NCBI RefSeq assembly: GCF_029024945.1
Contig: NZ_CP118976.1
Span: 1,116,001-1,180,000, forward strand
Length of the DNA: 64,000 nt
Direction of reading: 5' to 3'
Source of the DNA: Staphylococcus succinus
Lineage (GTDB): Bacteria > Bacillota > Bacilli > Staphylococcales > Staphylococcaceae
Position numbers and translations under genes: made by a program. The notes below the pieces were generated by a model. That model was not told the origin of the DNA. It searched no databases and was given only the letters and a program-made list of their open reading frames with translations. Shown here one piece after another: positions 26,436 through 34,939 of the stretch; the first letter of the stretch is position 1; every line of letters starts with the position of its first letter.

Positions 26436-27749
26436 ATGACACATTATCATTTTGTCGGTATTAAAGGAGCCGGTATGAGTTCATTAGCACAAATCATGCA
26501 TGATCTTGGAAATGATGTACAAGGTTCAGATATAAAAAATTACGTATTTACAGAGGTAGCTTTAAAAAATAATGGTATCGAAATATTACCATTTGATGCA
26601 AATAACATTAAGGAAGATATGGTTATTGTTCAAGGTAATGCATTTCCAGATACACATGAAGAAGTAGTAAGAGCACACGAATTAAAATTAGAAGTAATTC
26701 GTTATCATGATTTCTTAGGCCATGTGATAAACCAATATACATCTGTTGCGGTTACAGGCGCACATGGCAAGACTTCTACAACAGGATTATTATCTCATGT
26801 AATGAACGGTGATAAAAAAACATCATTCTTAATTGGTGATGGCACAGGATTAGGTATTCCAGAAAGTGATTACTTTGCTTTTGAAGCGTGTGAATATCGC
26901 AGACATTTTTTAAGTTATCATCCTGACTACGCAATTATGACAAATATTGATTTCGATCACCCAGATTATTTTAAAGATGTAAATGATGTTTTTGATGCAT
27001 TCCAAGAGATGGCACATAATGTAAAAAAAGCAATTATTGCTTGGGGTGGCGATACACATCTACGTAATATAAAATCAGATGTACCAGTATATTATTATGG
27101 GTTCTCGAAAGATGATAATGTGTATGCTGATAATATTCAAATTAATGAAAAAGGTACACAATTTGATGTGTATATTGAAAATAAATACTATGATACATTC
27201 CTTTCACCGCAATTCGGCGATCATAATATTTTAAATGCGCTTTCTGTTATCACAATCAGTTATCTAGAAGAGCTTAATATTGAAAATATTAAAGAAGCTC
27301 TAGAAACATTCGGTGGCGTGAAACGTCGTTTTAACGAAACAAAAATTGGTAAACAAATATTAGTTGATGATTATGCACACCATCCTAGAGAGATAAGTGC
27401 TACAATTGAAACAGCACGTAAGAAATACCCAACGAAAGATGTAGTCGCAGTATTCCAACCACATACTTTTAGTAGAACTAAAGCGTTCTTAGATGAATTC
27501 GCTGAATGTTTAAATGTAGCAGATCAAACATTCTTATGTGAAATATTTGGTTCAATAAGAGAGAATAGTGGTAATCTAACAATTCAAGACCTTGTTCAAA
27601 AAATTGATGGTGCAAAACTTATTGATGAAGCATCTGTGAATAATTTAGAACAATATAATGATGCAGTTATATTATTTATGGGCGCTGGAGATATTCAAAA
27701 AATTCAACGTGCATATATGGAAAATATTGGTGTCACTACCTCATTCTAA
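26436..27749 (+). CDS. murC: UDP-N-acetylmuramate-L-alanine ligase
   Basis: 437-aa Mur ligase adding L-Ala to UDP-MurNAc. N-terminal nucleotide-sugar domain HFVGIKGAGMSSLA, ATP-binding loop TGAHGKTSTTG, central NIDFDHPDYF, and the C-terminal DDYAHHPREI motif are all present. AAGGAG 7 bases before ATG 26436. Placed 45 bases after sftA, with which it is probably cotranscribed, linking wall synthesis to chromosome segregation as in B. subtilis. Confidence 0.96.
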   Translation: MTHYHFVGIKGAGMSSLAQIMHDLGNDVQGSDIKNYVFTEVALKNNGIEILPFDANNIKEDMVIVQGNAFPDTHEEVVRAHELKLEVIRYHDFLGHVINQYTSVAVTGAHGKTSTTGLLSHVMNGDKKTSFLIGDGTGLGIPESDYFAFEACEYRRHFLSYHPDYAIMTNIDFDHPDYFKDVNDVFDAFQEMAHNVKKAIIAWGGDTHLRNIKSDVPVYYYGFSKDDNVYADNIQINEKGTQFDVYIENKYYDTFLSPQFGDHNILNALSVITISYLEELNIENIKEALETFGGVKRRFNETKIGKQILVDDYAHHPREISATIETARKKYPTKDVVAVFQPHTFSRTKAFLDEFAECLNVADQTFLCEIFGSIRENSGNLTIQDLVQKIDGAKLIDEASVNNLEQYNDAVILFMGAGDIQKIQRAYMENIGVTTSF

Positions 27750-27819
27750 TATGTTTATGTTAAAATGAGATGGGTATTTATATTAAATAACAACATATGT
27801 TTATTAGGAGGCGTTTTAA

Positions 27820-28338
27820 ATGGAATGGATTTTACCTATAGCTGGAATTATAGCTGCGATTGCATTTTTAGTATTAGTCATTGGTATCGTAGTAGTTTTA
27901 CTTTCAGTTAAGAAAAATTTAGATCACGTTGCTAAAACTCTTGATGGGGTTGAGGGACAAATACAAGGTATTACGCGTGAATCTACTGACTTACTTCATA
28001 AAGCTAATCGCTTAACTGAAGATATTCAAGATAAATCAGATCGTTTGAACTCTGTTATTGATGCTGTTAAAGGTATTGGTGATTCAGTACAAACTTTAAA
28101 TGGATCTGTTGATAGAGTTACAAACTCAATTACGCACAATATTTCTCAAAATGAAGATAAAATCTCACAAGTTGTTCAATGGTCAAACGTAGCAATGGAA
28201 GTTGCTGATAAATGGCAAAACAGAAGAAATCGTAGAGATAGTGCAAACTACAAAGCGAGCAGCGTAGCTAGTGATGCAAATGCAAATGAGTCAAATCATT
28301 CAACACATAGCTATACTACACGCGTAGATAACAAATAA
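27820..28338 (+). CDS. ytxG: DUF948 membrane protein (YtxG-like)
   Basis: 172 aa. One N-terminal transmembrane segment (IAGIIAAIAFLVLVIGIVVV) is followed by a long helical region with heptad-like spacing (QIQGITRESTDLLHKANRL, AVKGIGDSVQTLNGSVDRV). This is typical of DUF948/YtxG general-stress proteins. The tail is Ser/Asn-rich and probably disordered. RBS TAGGAGGCG. A 16-bp hairpin separates it from the downstream ytxH-type gene. Function unknown. Confidence 0.8.
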   Translation: MEWILPIAGIIAAIAFLVLVIGIVVVLLSVKKNLDHVAKTLDGVEGQIQGITRESTDLLHKANRLTEDIQDKSDRLNSVIDAVKGIGDSVQTLNGSVDRVTNSITHNISQNEDKISQVVQWSNVAMEVADKWQNRRNRRDSANYKASSVASDANANESNHSTHSYTTRVDNK

Positions 28339-28355
28339 ATCATATACTTAAACAA

Positions 28356-28402
28356 ACAAATGCACTTAAATGAGGTTTTGAAACTTATTTAAGTGCATTT
28401 GT
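28356..28402 (+). promoter_or_regulatory. Intercistronic 16-bp hairpin
   Basis: ACAAATGCACTTAAAT (about 28356-28371) pairs perfectly with ATTTAAGTGCATTTGT (28387-28402) across a 15-base loop. No long T-run follows, and the ytxH start is only 19 bases further. It may partly terminate, stabilise or process the mRNA. Confidence 0.6.
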
Positions 28403-28420
28403 TATAGGAGGCCTTCAATT

Positions 28421-29797
28421 ATGAAATATTACAACCGTGATGATTATGAAAGAAATCTAGAAAGTTATGAAGTTCCTGAGTATTTTACAAAAGGAGCAAG
28501 AAATGAATTTGTTTATGGATTTATTGTAGGGGCAGTAATAGGTTCAGCTATAGGGTTAGTATCTTTAAGTAAAACAAAAGCTAATGATAAAACTACTCCA
28601 AAATCAGACGAAGCTTCACAATTCAAGTCGCACATTATCGAACAATCAGAAAGTGAAAAAGCTAATGCAGATCGTCAAGTTAGCCATATTAAGTCAACAG
28701 TATCAAGCGCTCAAGATAATGAAGTTTCTACATCAGCATTGACTGCTCAAAAAAATGCTATTCAACAAGAAACTTCAGATAACAATTTAGCGGATATGTC
28801 ACCAGATGCACAAGCAGCACAAGAGCAACAAGGTGTAGATAATGGAGAATCCAAAGATACAGCTCCTACACATATTGATGCACAGGCACAGCCAACAAAA
28901 GATGAAGTTGACGCACAACAAGCGGCAATTAAAGAAGAAGTAACGGATAATGATTCGGCAACGACATCTGCTACAAGTAATACAGACTCTACACATATTG
29001 ATGCACAAGCACAACCAACAAAAGATGAGGTCGAGGCACAACAAACAGCAATTAAAGAAGAAGTAACGGATAAAGATAATGATTCTACAGGTAAAGGTAC
29101 TAAGATTGCAGCAGCTACAGGTGGTACGATTGCAGCGACTGGTATCGCAAAAGCAGCAAGCGATAAAAAGCAAGCACTTAATGAAAATGAACAAGTTGCT
29201 AAAAATACAAAAAGCCTGCAACAAGAAGAATCAAGTAGTAATTCAAAAGAGCAAACACCTCACTTAGTTACTAAAGATTCAAAAGAAAGTGAAGAAACAA
29301 CATCAAAACAATCATCAAAGAAAACGGCTATAGCAAGTAGTCTTACAGCTACTGGATTAGCTTTAGCGGCAAAAAATAAATATAAAGCAATAAATGAAAA
29401 TCAAAATGTTGCTGATAATACAGCCAACTTATTGAAGCCTGAAGCAGTAAAATCTAATAATAACAAAGTAGTTCCTCACTTAGTGACGCATAAAGTTGAT
29501 CATGCTGTGGAATCTACAAATAAGGTAGATAATTCTGCAGATAAATCAAAAAAACAAACGTTTAAATCTAAGCCAGAACCGGCTGAACAACGCGTAAAAC
29601 AAACTCATGAGAGTGTAACGTTTAATGATGGGATTATTGCGCATGACCAGGCTGGAAATGGCTTGAAAAAGCAATCAACTCAGGACAGTAAATCTAAACA
29701 AGGTAAAAGTGCACAAACTTATACTAAAAATAGAGCGCAATCTAAAAAAACTGAAAAAGCCAAGAGTAAAATTGATAAAAGAACATTTAATGACTAA
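28421..29797 (+). CDS. Long YtxH-type protein with internal repeats
   Basis: 458 aa. The N-terminus holds a YtxH-like region with one hydrophobic segment (FVYGFIVGAVIGSAIGLVSL). The rest is charged and low-complexity. A 41-residue unit occurs twice (THIDAQAQPTKDEVxAQQxA..., DNA starting 28868 and 28991, 123-bp period). A second module is also duplicated: Ala/Gly-rich hydrophobic patch, then (A/I)NENxxVAxNT, then PHLVT. About four times longer than ordinary YtxH proteins. The hydrophobic repeats may allow extra membrane contacts. Partner and function unknown. Follows ytxG; terminator after the stop. Confidence 0.7.
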   Translation: MKYYNRDDYERNLESYEVPEYFTKGARNEFVYGFIVGAVIGSAIGLVSLSKTKANDKTTPKSDEASQFKSHIIEQSESEKANADRQVSHIKSTVSSAQDNEVSTSALTAQKNAIQQETSDNNLADMSPDAQAAQEQQGVDNGESKDTAPTHIDAQAQPTKDEVDAQQAAIKEEVTDNDSATTSATSNTDSTHIDAQAQPTKDEVEAQQTAIKEEVTDKDNDSTGKGTKIAAATGGTIAATGIAKAASDKKQALNENEQVAKNTKSLQQEESSSNSKEQTPHLVTKDSKESEETTSKQSSKKTAIASSLTATGLALAAKNKYKAINENQNVADNTANLLKPEAVKSNNNKVVPHLVTHKVDHAVESTNKVDNSADKSKKQTFKSKPEPAEQRVKQTHESVTFNDGIIAHDQAGNGLKKQSTQDSKSKQGKSAQTYTKNRAQSKKTEKAKSKIDKRTFND

Positions 29798-29857
29798 TAA
29801 TGGCTGAAATTAATAATTTAGCATATTTATTATAACAACTTAATAGTTTTAATATAA

Positions 29858-29895
29858 AAAAGAACCGTTCAACAGTTTTGTTCGGTTCTTTTTTG
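29858..29895 (+). terminator. Terminator after the ytxG-ytxH genes
   Basis: AAAAAGAACCG pairs with CGGTTCTTTTTT across a loop with minor internal pairing; T-run present. Confidence 0.85.
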
Positions 29896-29897
29896 TT

Positions 29898-30138
29898 TAA
29901 AACCGCATGTGACAAGGGCTTAAATATATAGAGTGAAATGTCAGAATAGTGTAAAATATAGGTGGTAAGTTACAGAAAATTCAGTTATCATTGAAATTAT
30001 TCACTTAAAAAAGTGATTTTTTTAAATCGTGACTTGAACTTATATAGAGTTCTTGTTAGAATTACGTTTAACAAATGTTTTATCGCTTTAAAGCAGAATA
30101 AAATATCGATTTTAAATTTTTCATAGAGGTGACTATAA
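29898..30138. other. Upstream region of aroA with a short hairpin
   Basis: No gene. TCACTT-AAAA-AAGTGA followed by seven T (30001-30025) looks like a small terminator about 115 bases before aroA, so attenuation is possible. No promoter was assigned with confidence. Confidence 0.35.
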
Positions 30139-31230
30139 ATGACAGACAAATTACAAGAATACAGAGACGAAATTGTAGAAATTAATGATGAGATTTTAAA
30201 ACTTTTATCTAGAAGAGGAAAGTTAGCACAAAAAATCGGAGAGGAAAAACGTAAAAAAGGTACACTTGTATATGATCCTCAACGAGAAAAAGAAATGATC
30301 AACGTATTATTAGATAAAAATGAAGGACCTTTCAATGACAATACAATCAAACAATTATTTAAAGAAATTTTTAAAGCCTCTACAGATTTACAAAAATCTG
30401 AAAATGAAAAACACTTATATGTTTCTAGAAAATTAAAACCAGAAGATACAATTGTTCAATTTGATAATGGCGGCATTATTGGAGATGGTAACAAATCATT
30501 TGTATTTGGTCCATGTTCAGTTGAATCTCAAGAACAAGTTGATGCTGTAGCAGCTAATTTACAAGCTAGAGGTGAAAAATTTATTAGAGGTGGTGCATTC
30601 AAACCTCGTACATCACCATATGATTTCCAAGGTTTAGGTGTTGAAGGATTAAAAATTCTTAAAAACACTAAAGATAAATACGGTTTAAATGTAGTAAGTG
30701 AAATTGTAAATCCAGCTGATTTTGAAGTGGCTGACGATTATTTAGATGTATTCCAAATTGGCGCACGTAACATGCAAAACTTTGAATTATTAAAAGAAGC
30801 AGGACGTTCAAATAAACCAGTATTATTAAAACGTGGTTTATCAGCAACAATTGAAGAATTTATTTATGCAGCTGAATACATTGCATCTCAAGGTAATAAC
30901 AACATTATTTTATGTGAACGTGGTATTCGTACTTACGAAAATGCTACAAGAAACACATTAGATATCTCTGCTGTTCCTATCTTAAAACAAGGTACACATT
31001 TACCAGTCATGGTTGATGTTACACATAGTACTGGTCGTAAAGATATTATGTTACCAACAGCTAAAGCTGGATTAGCAGTTGGCGCTGATGGTATTATGGC
31101 AGAGGTTCATCCTGATCCATCAGTAGCATTAAGTGATAGTGGTCAACAAATGGACTTTAATGAATTTGAAAAATTCTACAACGAAATTAAACCACTTGCG
31201 GATATGTACAATAATAAGCAATTAAAATAA
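30139..31230 (+). CDS. aroA: Bifunctional chorismate mutase / DAHP synthase AroA(G)
   Basis: 363 aa. The N-terminal AroQ-type chorismate mutase (about 1-90; RDEIVEINDEILKLLSRRG) is fused to a type I-beta DAHP synthase (about 100-363; FGPCSVES, RGGAFKPRTSPYDFQG, LKRGLSATIEEF, VDVTHSTG). It makes the first shikimate-pathway intermediate; the mutase domain senses chorismate/prephenate for feedback, as in B. subtilis AroA(G). RBS GAGGTG. Monocistronic, with its own terminator. Name follows B. subtilis usage and must not be confused with EPSP synthase. Confidence 0.94.
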   Translation: MTDKLQEYRDEIVEINDEILKLLSRRGKLAQKIGEEKRKKGTLVYDPQREKEMINVLLDKNEGPFNDNTIKQLFKEIFKASTDLQKSENEKHLYVSRKLKPEDTIVQFDNGGIIGDGNKSFVFGPCSVESQEQVDAVAANLQARGEKFIRGGAFKPRTSPYDFQGLGVEGLKILKNTKDKYGLNVVSEIVNPADFEVADDYLDVFQIGARNMQNFELLKEAGRSNKPVLLKRGLSATIEEFIYAAEYIASQGNNNIILCERGIRTYENATRNTLDISAVPILKQGTHLPVMVDVTHSTGRKDIMLPTAKAGLAVGADGIMAEVHPDPSVALSDSGQQMDFNEFEKFYNEIKPLADMYNNKQLK

Positions 31231-31251
31231 TATTAAAGCTAAGATAAACAT

Positions 31252-31304
31252 AAATGCCCTGATGCGTGTACTAGGATATAGTATTTGCATCGGGGCATTT
31301 TTAT
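31252..31304 (+). terminator. Terminator of aroA
   Basis: AAATGCCCTGATGC pairs with GCATCGGGGCATTT (one wobble), loop about 21 bases, followed by T's. Confidence 0.8.
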
Positions 31305-31450
31305 ATGTAAAAGCTTATAGTGTAATCATTTATTGAGCTATATATGTATATTAACAAAGGTAAGTTGGACAATAAATCTTGTGTCATATATAAAAAAAAT
31401 ATTATAAATAATAACTAGATTCAATTATATTTAATGACATAATTATGACA

Positions 31451-31493
31451 TTGTAAACAAATTGTTTTACAAATTCAAAAAATATGGTAAAAT
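31451..31493 (+). promoter_or_regulatory. ccpA promoter overlapping an inverted repeat
   Basis: TTTACA (31466-31471), a 16-base spacer, then TAAAAT (31488-31493). A palindrome, TTGTAAA (31451-31457) with TTTACAA (31466-31472), covers the -35, as expected for a repressor site. It lacks the central CG of a cre. The rest of the aroA-ccpA gap holds no gene. Confidence 0.5.
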
Positions 31494-31551
31494 TTGAAAA
31501 GTTATGAAAACAGAGTATAATAATAAATAAACCGCTTACAAGGAGGAAATT

Positions 31552-32541
31552 ATGACTGTTACAATATATGATGTTGCAAGAGAAGCCCGCGTTTCTATGG
31601 CAACGGTCTCACGAGTAGTTAATGGTAACCAAAATGTTAAACCTGAAACACGTGACAAAGTGAATGAAGTGATTCAAAAATTAAATTATCGTCCAAATGC
31701 AGTGGCACGAGGATTAGCGAGTAAACGTACTACAACAGTTGGAGTTGTTATTCCAGACATTTCTAATGTTTACTATTCTCAACTTGCTCGAGGATTAGAA
31801 GATATAGCTACAATGTATAAGTACCATTCAATTATTTCTAATTCTGATAACGATCCAGTTAAAGAAAAAGAAATTTTTAATAATTTATTAAGTAAACAAG
31901 TAGATGGCATTATTTTCTTAGGTGGTACAATTTCTGAAGAGATTAAGGACTTAATTAGTAAATCTTCAGTGCCTGTAGTAGTTTCTGGAACTAACGGTAA
32001 GGATGCTGATATTGCATCAGTTAATATCGATTTCAAATCAGCTGCTAAAGAAATTACAACTCACTTAATCGAAAGTGGCGCTAAAGAATTTGCCTTTGTA
32101 GGTGGAGATTATTCTAAAAAAGCGCAAGAAGACGTTTTAGCTGGTCTTAAAGAAGTATTATCACAACATCAGCTAACATTAAATGAGAATAATATATTTA
32201 ATGGAAACGAAACGTATAAAGATGGTGTGCGTGCCTTTGAAACATTAAAAGCATCAAAACCAGATGCGATTCTGTCAATCAGTGATGAACAGGCTATTGG
32301 ATTAGTCCATTCTGCGCAAGATGTTGGGGTAAGCATTCCTGATTCATTACAAATTGTAAGCTTTAATAATACGAGATTAGTTGAAATGGTAAGACCACAA
32401 TTATCTAGTGTGATTCAGCCACTTTATGATATTGGGGCAGTAGGCATGAGATTGTTAACAAAATATATGAATGAAGAAGAAATTGAAGAACCCAATGTAA
32501 TATTACCGCATAGAATTGAATATAGAGGCACAACTAAATAG
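31552..32541 (+). CDS. ccpA: Catabolite control protein A
   Basis: 329-aa LacI-family regulator. The N-terminal helix-turn-helix and hinge (TIYDVAREARVSMATVSRVV, then YRPNAVARGLASKRT) is followed by a periplasmic-binding-like core. With HPr-Ser46-P it binds cre sites and controls carbon use. AAGGAGG before ATG. Candidate cre sites occur in this window at acsA and nagE, and weaker ones near acuA and fhs. Divergence from acuAC across a 400-base gap matches the B. subtilis ccpA-acu arrangement. Confidence 0.97.
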   Translation: MTVTIYDVAREARVSMATVSRVVNGNQNVKPETRDKVNEVIQKLNYRPNAVARGLASKRTTTVGVVIPDISNVYYSQLARGLEDIATMYKYHSIISNSDNDPVKEKEIFNNLLSKQVDGIIFLGGTISEEIKDLISKSSVPVVVSGTNGKDADIASVNIDFKSAAKEITTHLIESGAKEFAFVGGDYSKKAQEDVLAGLKEVLSQHQLTLNENNIFNGNETYKDGVRAFETLKASKPDAILSISDEQAIGLVHSAQDVGVSIPDSLQIVSFNNTRLVEMVRPQLSSVIQPLYDIGAVGMRLLTKYMNEEEIEEPNVILPHRIEYRGTTK

Positions 32542-32585
32542 TGATCAGTTGAAAATAGGCTAATAATTACTAAAATACGAATGAA

Positions 32586-32619
32586 AAAGCAATCTTATTT
32601 TAATGATAAGGTTGCTTTC
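32586..32619 (+). terminator. Probable terminator of ccpA
   Basis: AAGCAATCTTAT pairs with ATAAGGTTGCTT (one wobble); the T-run is short (TTTC). Confidence 0.5.
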
Positions 32620-32810
32620 AATATATGGATAAAGCTTCTGATGGTGTTGAGTTTTTTGCTTGTTTTCGTGGGTATTATCGTATTCCGTATTTTGGGGCAT
32701 TACTGTACCTCAAGAATTTAGTCTCAACCGTAATCACGAAGAATAAAATGGAATAGACATTTTAAAAGACTCCTAAAGATCATAGATAGGAGTCGGAACA
32801 TAGATATAAT

Positions 32811-32851
32811 AAAAAAACAAACCAAGTGCTAAATCATAGCAATTGGTTTGT
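32811..32851 (-). terminator. Terminator of acuA-acuC
   Basis: On the minus strand ACAAACCAA pairs with TTGGTTTGT (inner TGCT/AGCA too), followed by TTTTTTT. Confidence 0.85.
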
Positions 32852-32951
32852 CTATCTTTAAACTTTATGACATTGTCATAAGGTTTCTTTTTTTATAAAA
32901 ATTATGGTTCGAATGATAGATGAGCAGTTTGTCATAATCCTTTTGAAATAC

Positions 32952-34112
32952 CTATGATTTAAACCAGCTACTTACTTGGTGCGCATGTTTCAGATTTTTT
33001 GCTGATATTTCTTCTGTTCGAGGTATAGGTTGGAAATCTTGCATATCATCGCTCCACGTGACGGGTAGTTTGAAAGGGGCATATTGTTGCCATTTGTGTA
33101 GCCATGTCTTTGGTAAATCACCTGATGGTTGTGGTGCATTGATTAGCGCCAAAAAGACATGACTCCATGCGCGAGGTACAACTTTCCAAATATTGTATCC
33201 ACCACCACCAAACATAAGTACTTTACTATCTGTGTATGTATCAGCTAAGGACTTAATGATATATGGAATTTGATATAAAGCCTCTAATGTACAACTCATA
33301 TGAGTGAGGGGGTCTAAATAATGAATATCTACACCGTGCACACTAACGATAATATCAGGTTTAAATGAAGCAACGACCGGCTCAACAGTTTCTTTAAACA
33401 CTTCTAGAAATGAAACATCTTCTGTATATGGCTCTAAGGGAACATTCACTGTATAACCAAATCCTTTTTCAGCACCACGTTCGGTATAATGACCCGAACC
33501 AGGAAATAGGAATTTGCCTGTTTCATGTATTGAATAAATTAAAGATTGATCATTTGTATAAAAACTCCACTGTGTACCATCGCCATGATGCGCATCAGTA
33601 TCTATACATAATACACGTTGATTGTAATTTTTGATGAGGTAAGCGATAGTAATGGCTACATCATTATAAATACAAAAGCCATTTGCACGGCCAGGCAAGC
33701 TATGGTGTAAACCACCACCTAAATGACAACCATTCGTAACTGTACCATCCATGATACAGTCAGCTAAATTTAATGCACCACCAACAATTCGTGCACTGTG
33801 TTTATGCATCATGCGAAATTGTAATGTGTCATCGCCATCTAAACCATATTTTTGGGCTTCATTATCGCTTAAAATGCCATGTGATGCATGCCGAATAGCT
33901 TGGATATAATCATAAGAATGTATTAAAGCTAATTCTTTGTCATTGGCAATCCTAGGTTGAATGATATGGTTTGGTTTTAAGTAACCCAAATCAGCGAGTA
34001 ATTCAGTTGTTAATTTTAATCTCATTTGATTAAAAGGATGACTATTACTAAATCGATATTGTAATAGTTCATTTGAATATACATAGCCCGTTTTTTGTTG
34101 CGTATGATTCAT
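32952..34112 (-). CDS. acuC: AcuC, histone-deacetylase-superfamily acetyl-lysine deacetylase
   Basis: 386 aa. Arginase/deacetylase-fold enzyme with the active-site and zinc motifs IDTDAHHGDGTQWSFY, GGGLHHSLPGRANGFC, SVHGVDIHYLDPLTH and the late FGGGGYN. In B. subtilis AcuC removes the acetyl group from acetyl-CoA synthetase lysine 549, reactivating it. It lies 13 bases after acuA on the minus strand, divergent from acsA, so antagonist enzymes and target are adjacent. RBS GGGGAG before the ATG. The B. subtilis acuB gene is missing here. Confidence 0.93.
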   Translation of the reverse strand: MNHTQQKTGYVYSNELLQYRFSNSHPFNQMRLKLTTELLADLGYLKPNHIIQPRIANDKELALIHSYDYIQAIRHASHGILSDNEAQKYGLDGDDTLQFRMMHKHSARIVGGALNLADCIMDGTVTNGCHLGGGLHHSLPGRANGFCIYNDVAITIAYLIKNYNQRVLCIDTDAHHGDGTQWSFYTNDQSLIYSIHETGKFLFPGSGHYTERGAEKGFGYTVNVPLEPYTEDVSFLEVFKETVEPVVASFKPDIIVSVHGVDIHYLDPLTHMSCTLEALYQIPYIIKSLADTYTDSKVLMFGGGGYNIWKVVPRAWSHVFLALINAPQPSGDLPKTWLHKWQQYAPFKLPVTWSDDMQDFQPIPRTEEISAKNLKHAHQVSSWFKS

Positions 34113-34125
34113 ATAAGTCTCCCCT

Positions 34126-34758
34126 TTAAAAGAAAAAGCGATTCATGTATCGAATGTTGTCAAATGCTTGTAATTGTTCAATTGTAATGCGCGATCCAAT
34201 TCGTGCCATTAAGCAATTGGCTGGATGACTCGTAATTTCTGGATCGTCAGTTGCAAAAATTTCTAGGCCCCCATATCCCATCAATTTCTGCATTAATTTC
34301 TTATATTCATAGACATCAAGCTTTGAATTTTTCAAGTCCCAATGCCAATAATATTCAGTGGTTAAGACGATATAATCTTCATATTCATCAGCACTTAAAC
34401 TTATTTTAATGAGCTCACTGCCTAATTTTAAACGACGGTAAGATAAACTAATTTCTATTGCACCTAATTCAATCAGATATGCTAAATTTCCTGTAGACCA
34501 ACGTTCTAATGGGTCAGGGTAATGATAGGTGACATAGCCGACAATATGCTGTTCATGGTGTAACACAAATATTCTTCCTTCGTCTAATTCACTAATTTCT
34601 TTTACTGCTTCAAACTGATCGATTGGAGGACGAAAAGCATTTAGGCCTTCGTCAAAAGTCATAGAATCAAGTTTCGTGCGTGAAATAGGTCCTTCTATAA
34701 CAAAGGTACCTTCATCCAAGTGATAAGTTTGAGATTGATACGTTTTTATATGTTCCAT
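34126..34758 (-). CDS. acuA: AcuA, protein acetyltransferase acting on acetyl-CoA synthetase
   Basis: 210-aa GNAT-fold protein. The acetyl-CoA-binding region is around SYRRLKLGSELIKISLS. The B. subtilis and S. aureus homologues acetylate the conserved lysine of AcsA and inactivate it. Start at ATG 34758 (MEHIKTYQ) after TTTGGAGTG; an upstream in-frame ATG has no site. First gene of acuA-acuC. Its promoter region is shared with acsA and holds a palindromic cre-like TGTA(N6)TACA at 34847-34860. Confidence 0.92.
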   Translation of the reverse strand: MEHIKTYQSQTYHLDEGTFVIEGPISRTKLDSMTFDEGLNAFRPPIDQFEAVKEISELDEGRIFVLHHEQHIVGYVTYHYPDPLERWSTGNLAYLIELGAIEISLSYRRLKLGSELIKISLSADEYEDYIVLTTEYYWHWDLKNSKLDVYEYKKLMQKLMGYGGLEIFATDDPEITSHPANCLMARIGSRITIEQLQAFDNIRYMNRFFF

Positions 34759-34846
34759 TTTTTCACTCCAAACTACCGCATAAGAATACAGCAAACAATA
34801 TTAATTAACTATATTATAAGTGAATTAAAGCTAAAATAACATTAAA

Positions 34847-34860
34847 TGTATTTGTTTACA
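34847..34860 (-). promoter_or_regulatory. Weak cre-like palindrome near acuA
   Basis: TGTATTTGTTTACA, symmetric TGTA/TACA ends but without the central CG of a strong cre. It lies between the acuA and acsA promoters. Confidence 0.3.
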
Positions 34861-34870
34861 CGGTATTATT

Positions 34871-34899
34871 TTGAAAATTCCGAAAATGTTCGTTATAAT
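34871..34899 (+). promoter_or_regulatory. Promoter of acsA
   Basis: TTGAAA (34871-34876), a 17-base spacer, then a perfect TATAAT (34894-34899). Confidence 0.85.
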
Positions 34900-34907
34900 A
34901 AATTTTA

Positions 34908-34921
34908 AGTAAACGATTTCA
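34908..34921 (+). promoter_or_regulatory. cre site (CcpA operator) of acsA
   Basis: AGTAAACGATTTCA matches the cre consensus WTGNAANCGNWNNCA except for one base in the first half, and overlaps or lies just after the predicted transcription start. This predicts glucose repression of acsA by CcpA. Confidence 0.75.
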
Positions 34922-34939
34922 TTAAGAGGGGGATTTAAA

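Larger units (their letters stand above)
32542..32951. other. ccpA-acuC convergent gap: hairpins only
   Basis: No gene found. It holds a likely ccpA terminator (32586-32617), a perfect GACTCCT/AGGAGTC hairpin (32769-32794), the acuC terminator, and a small palindrome TTATGAC-ATT-GTCATAA (about 32867-32883), with TTGTCATAA repeated near 32930. Confidence 0.5.

Noticed and set aside
28799..29224. Cys- and Phe-rich 141-codon minus-strand frame inside the YtxH repeat gene
   Set aside because: A by-product of repetitive GCA/ACA codons read backwards; no start signal.
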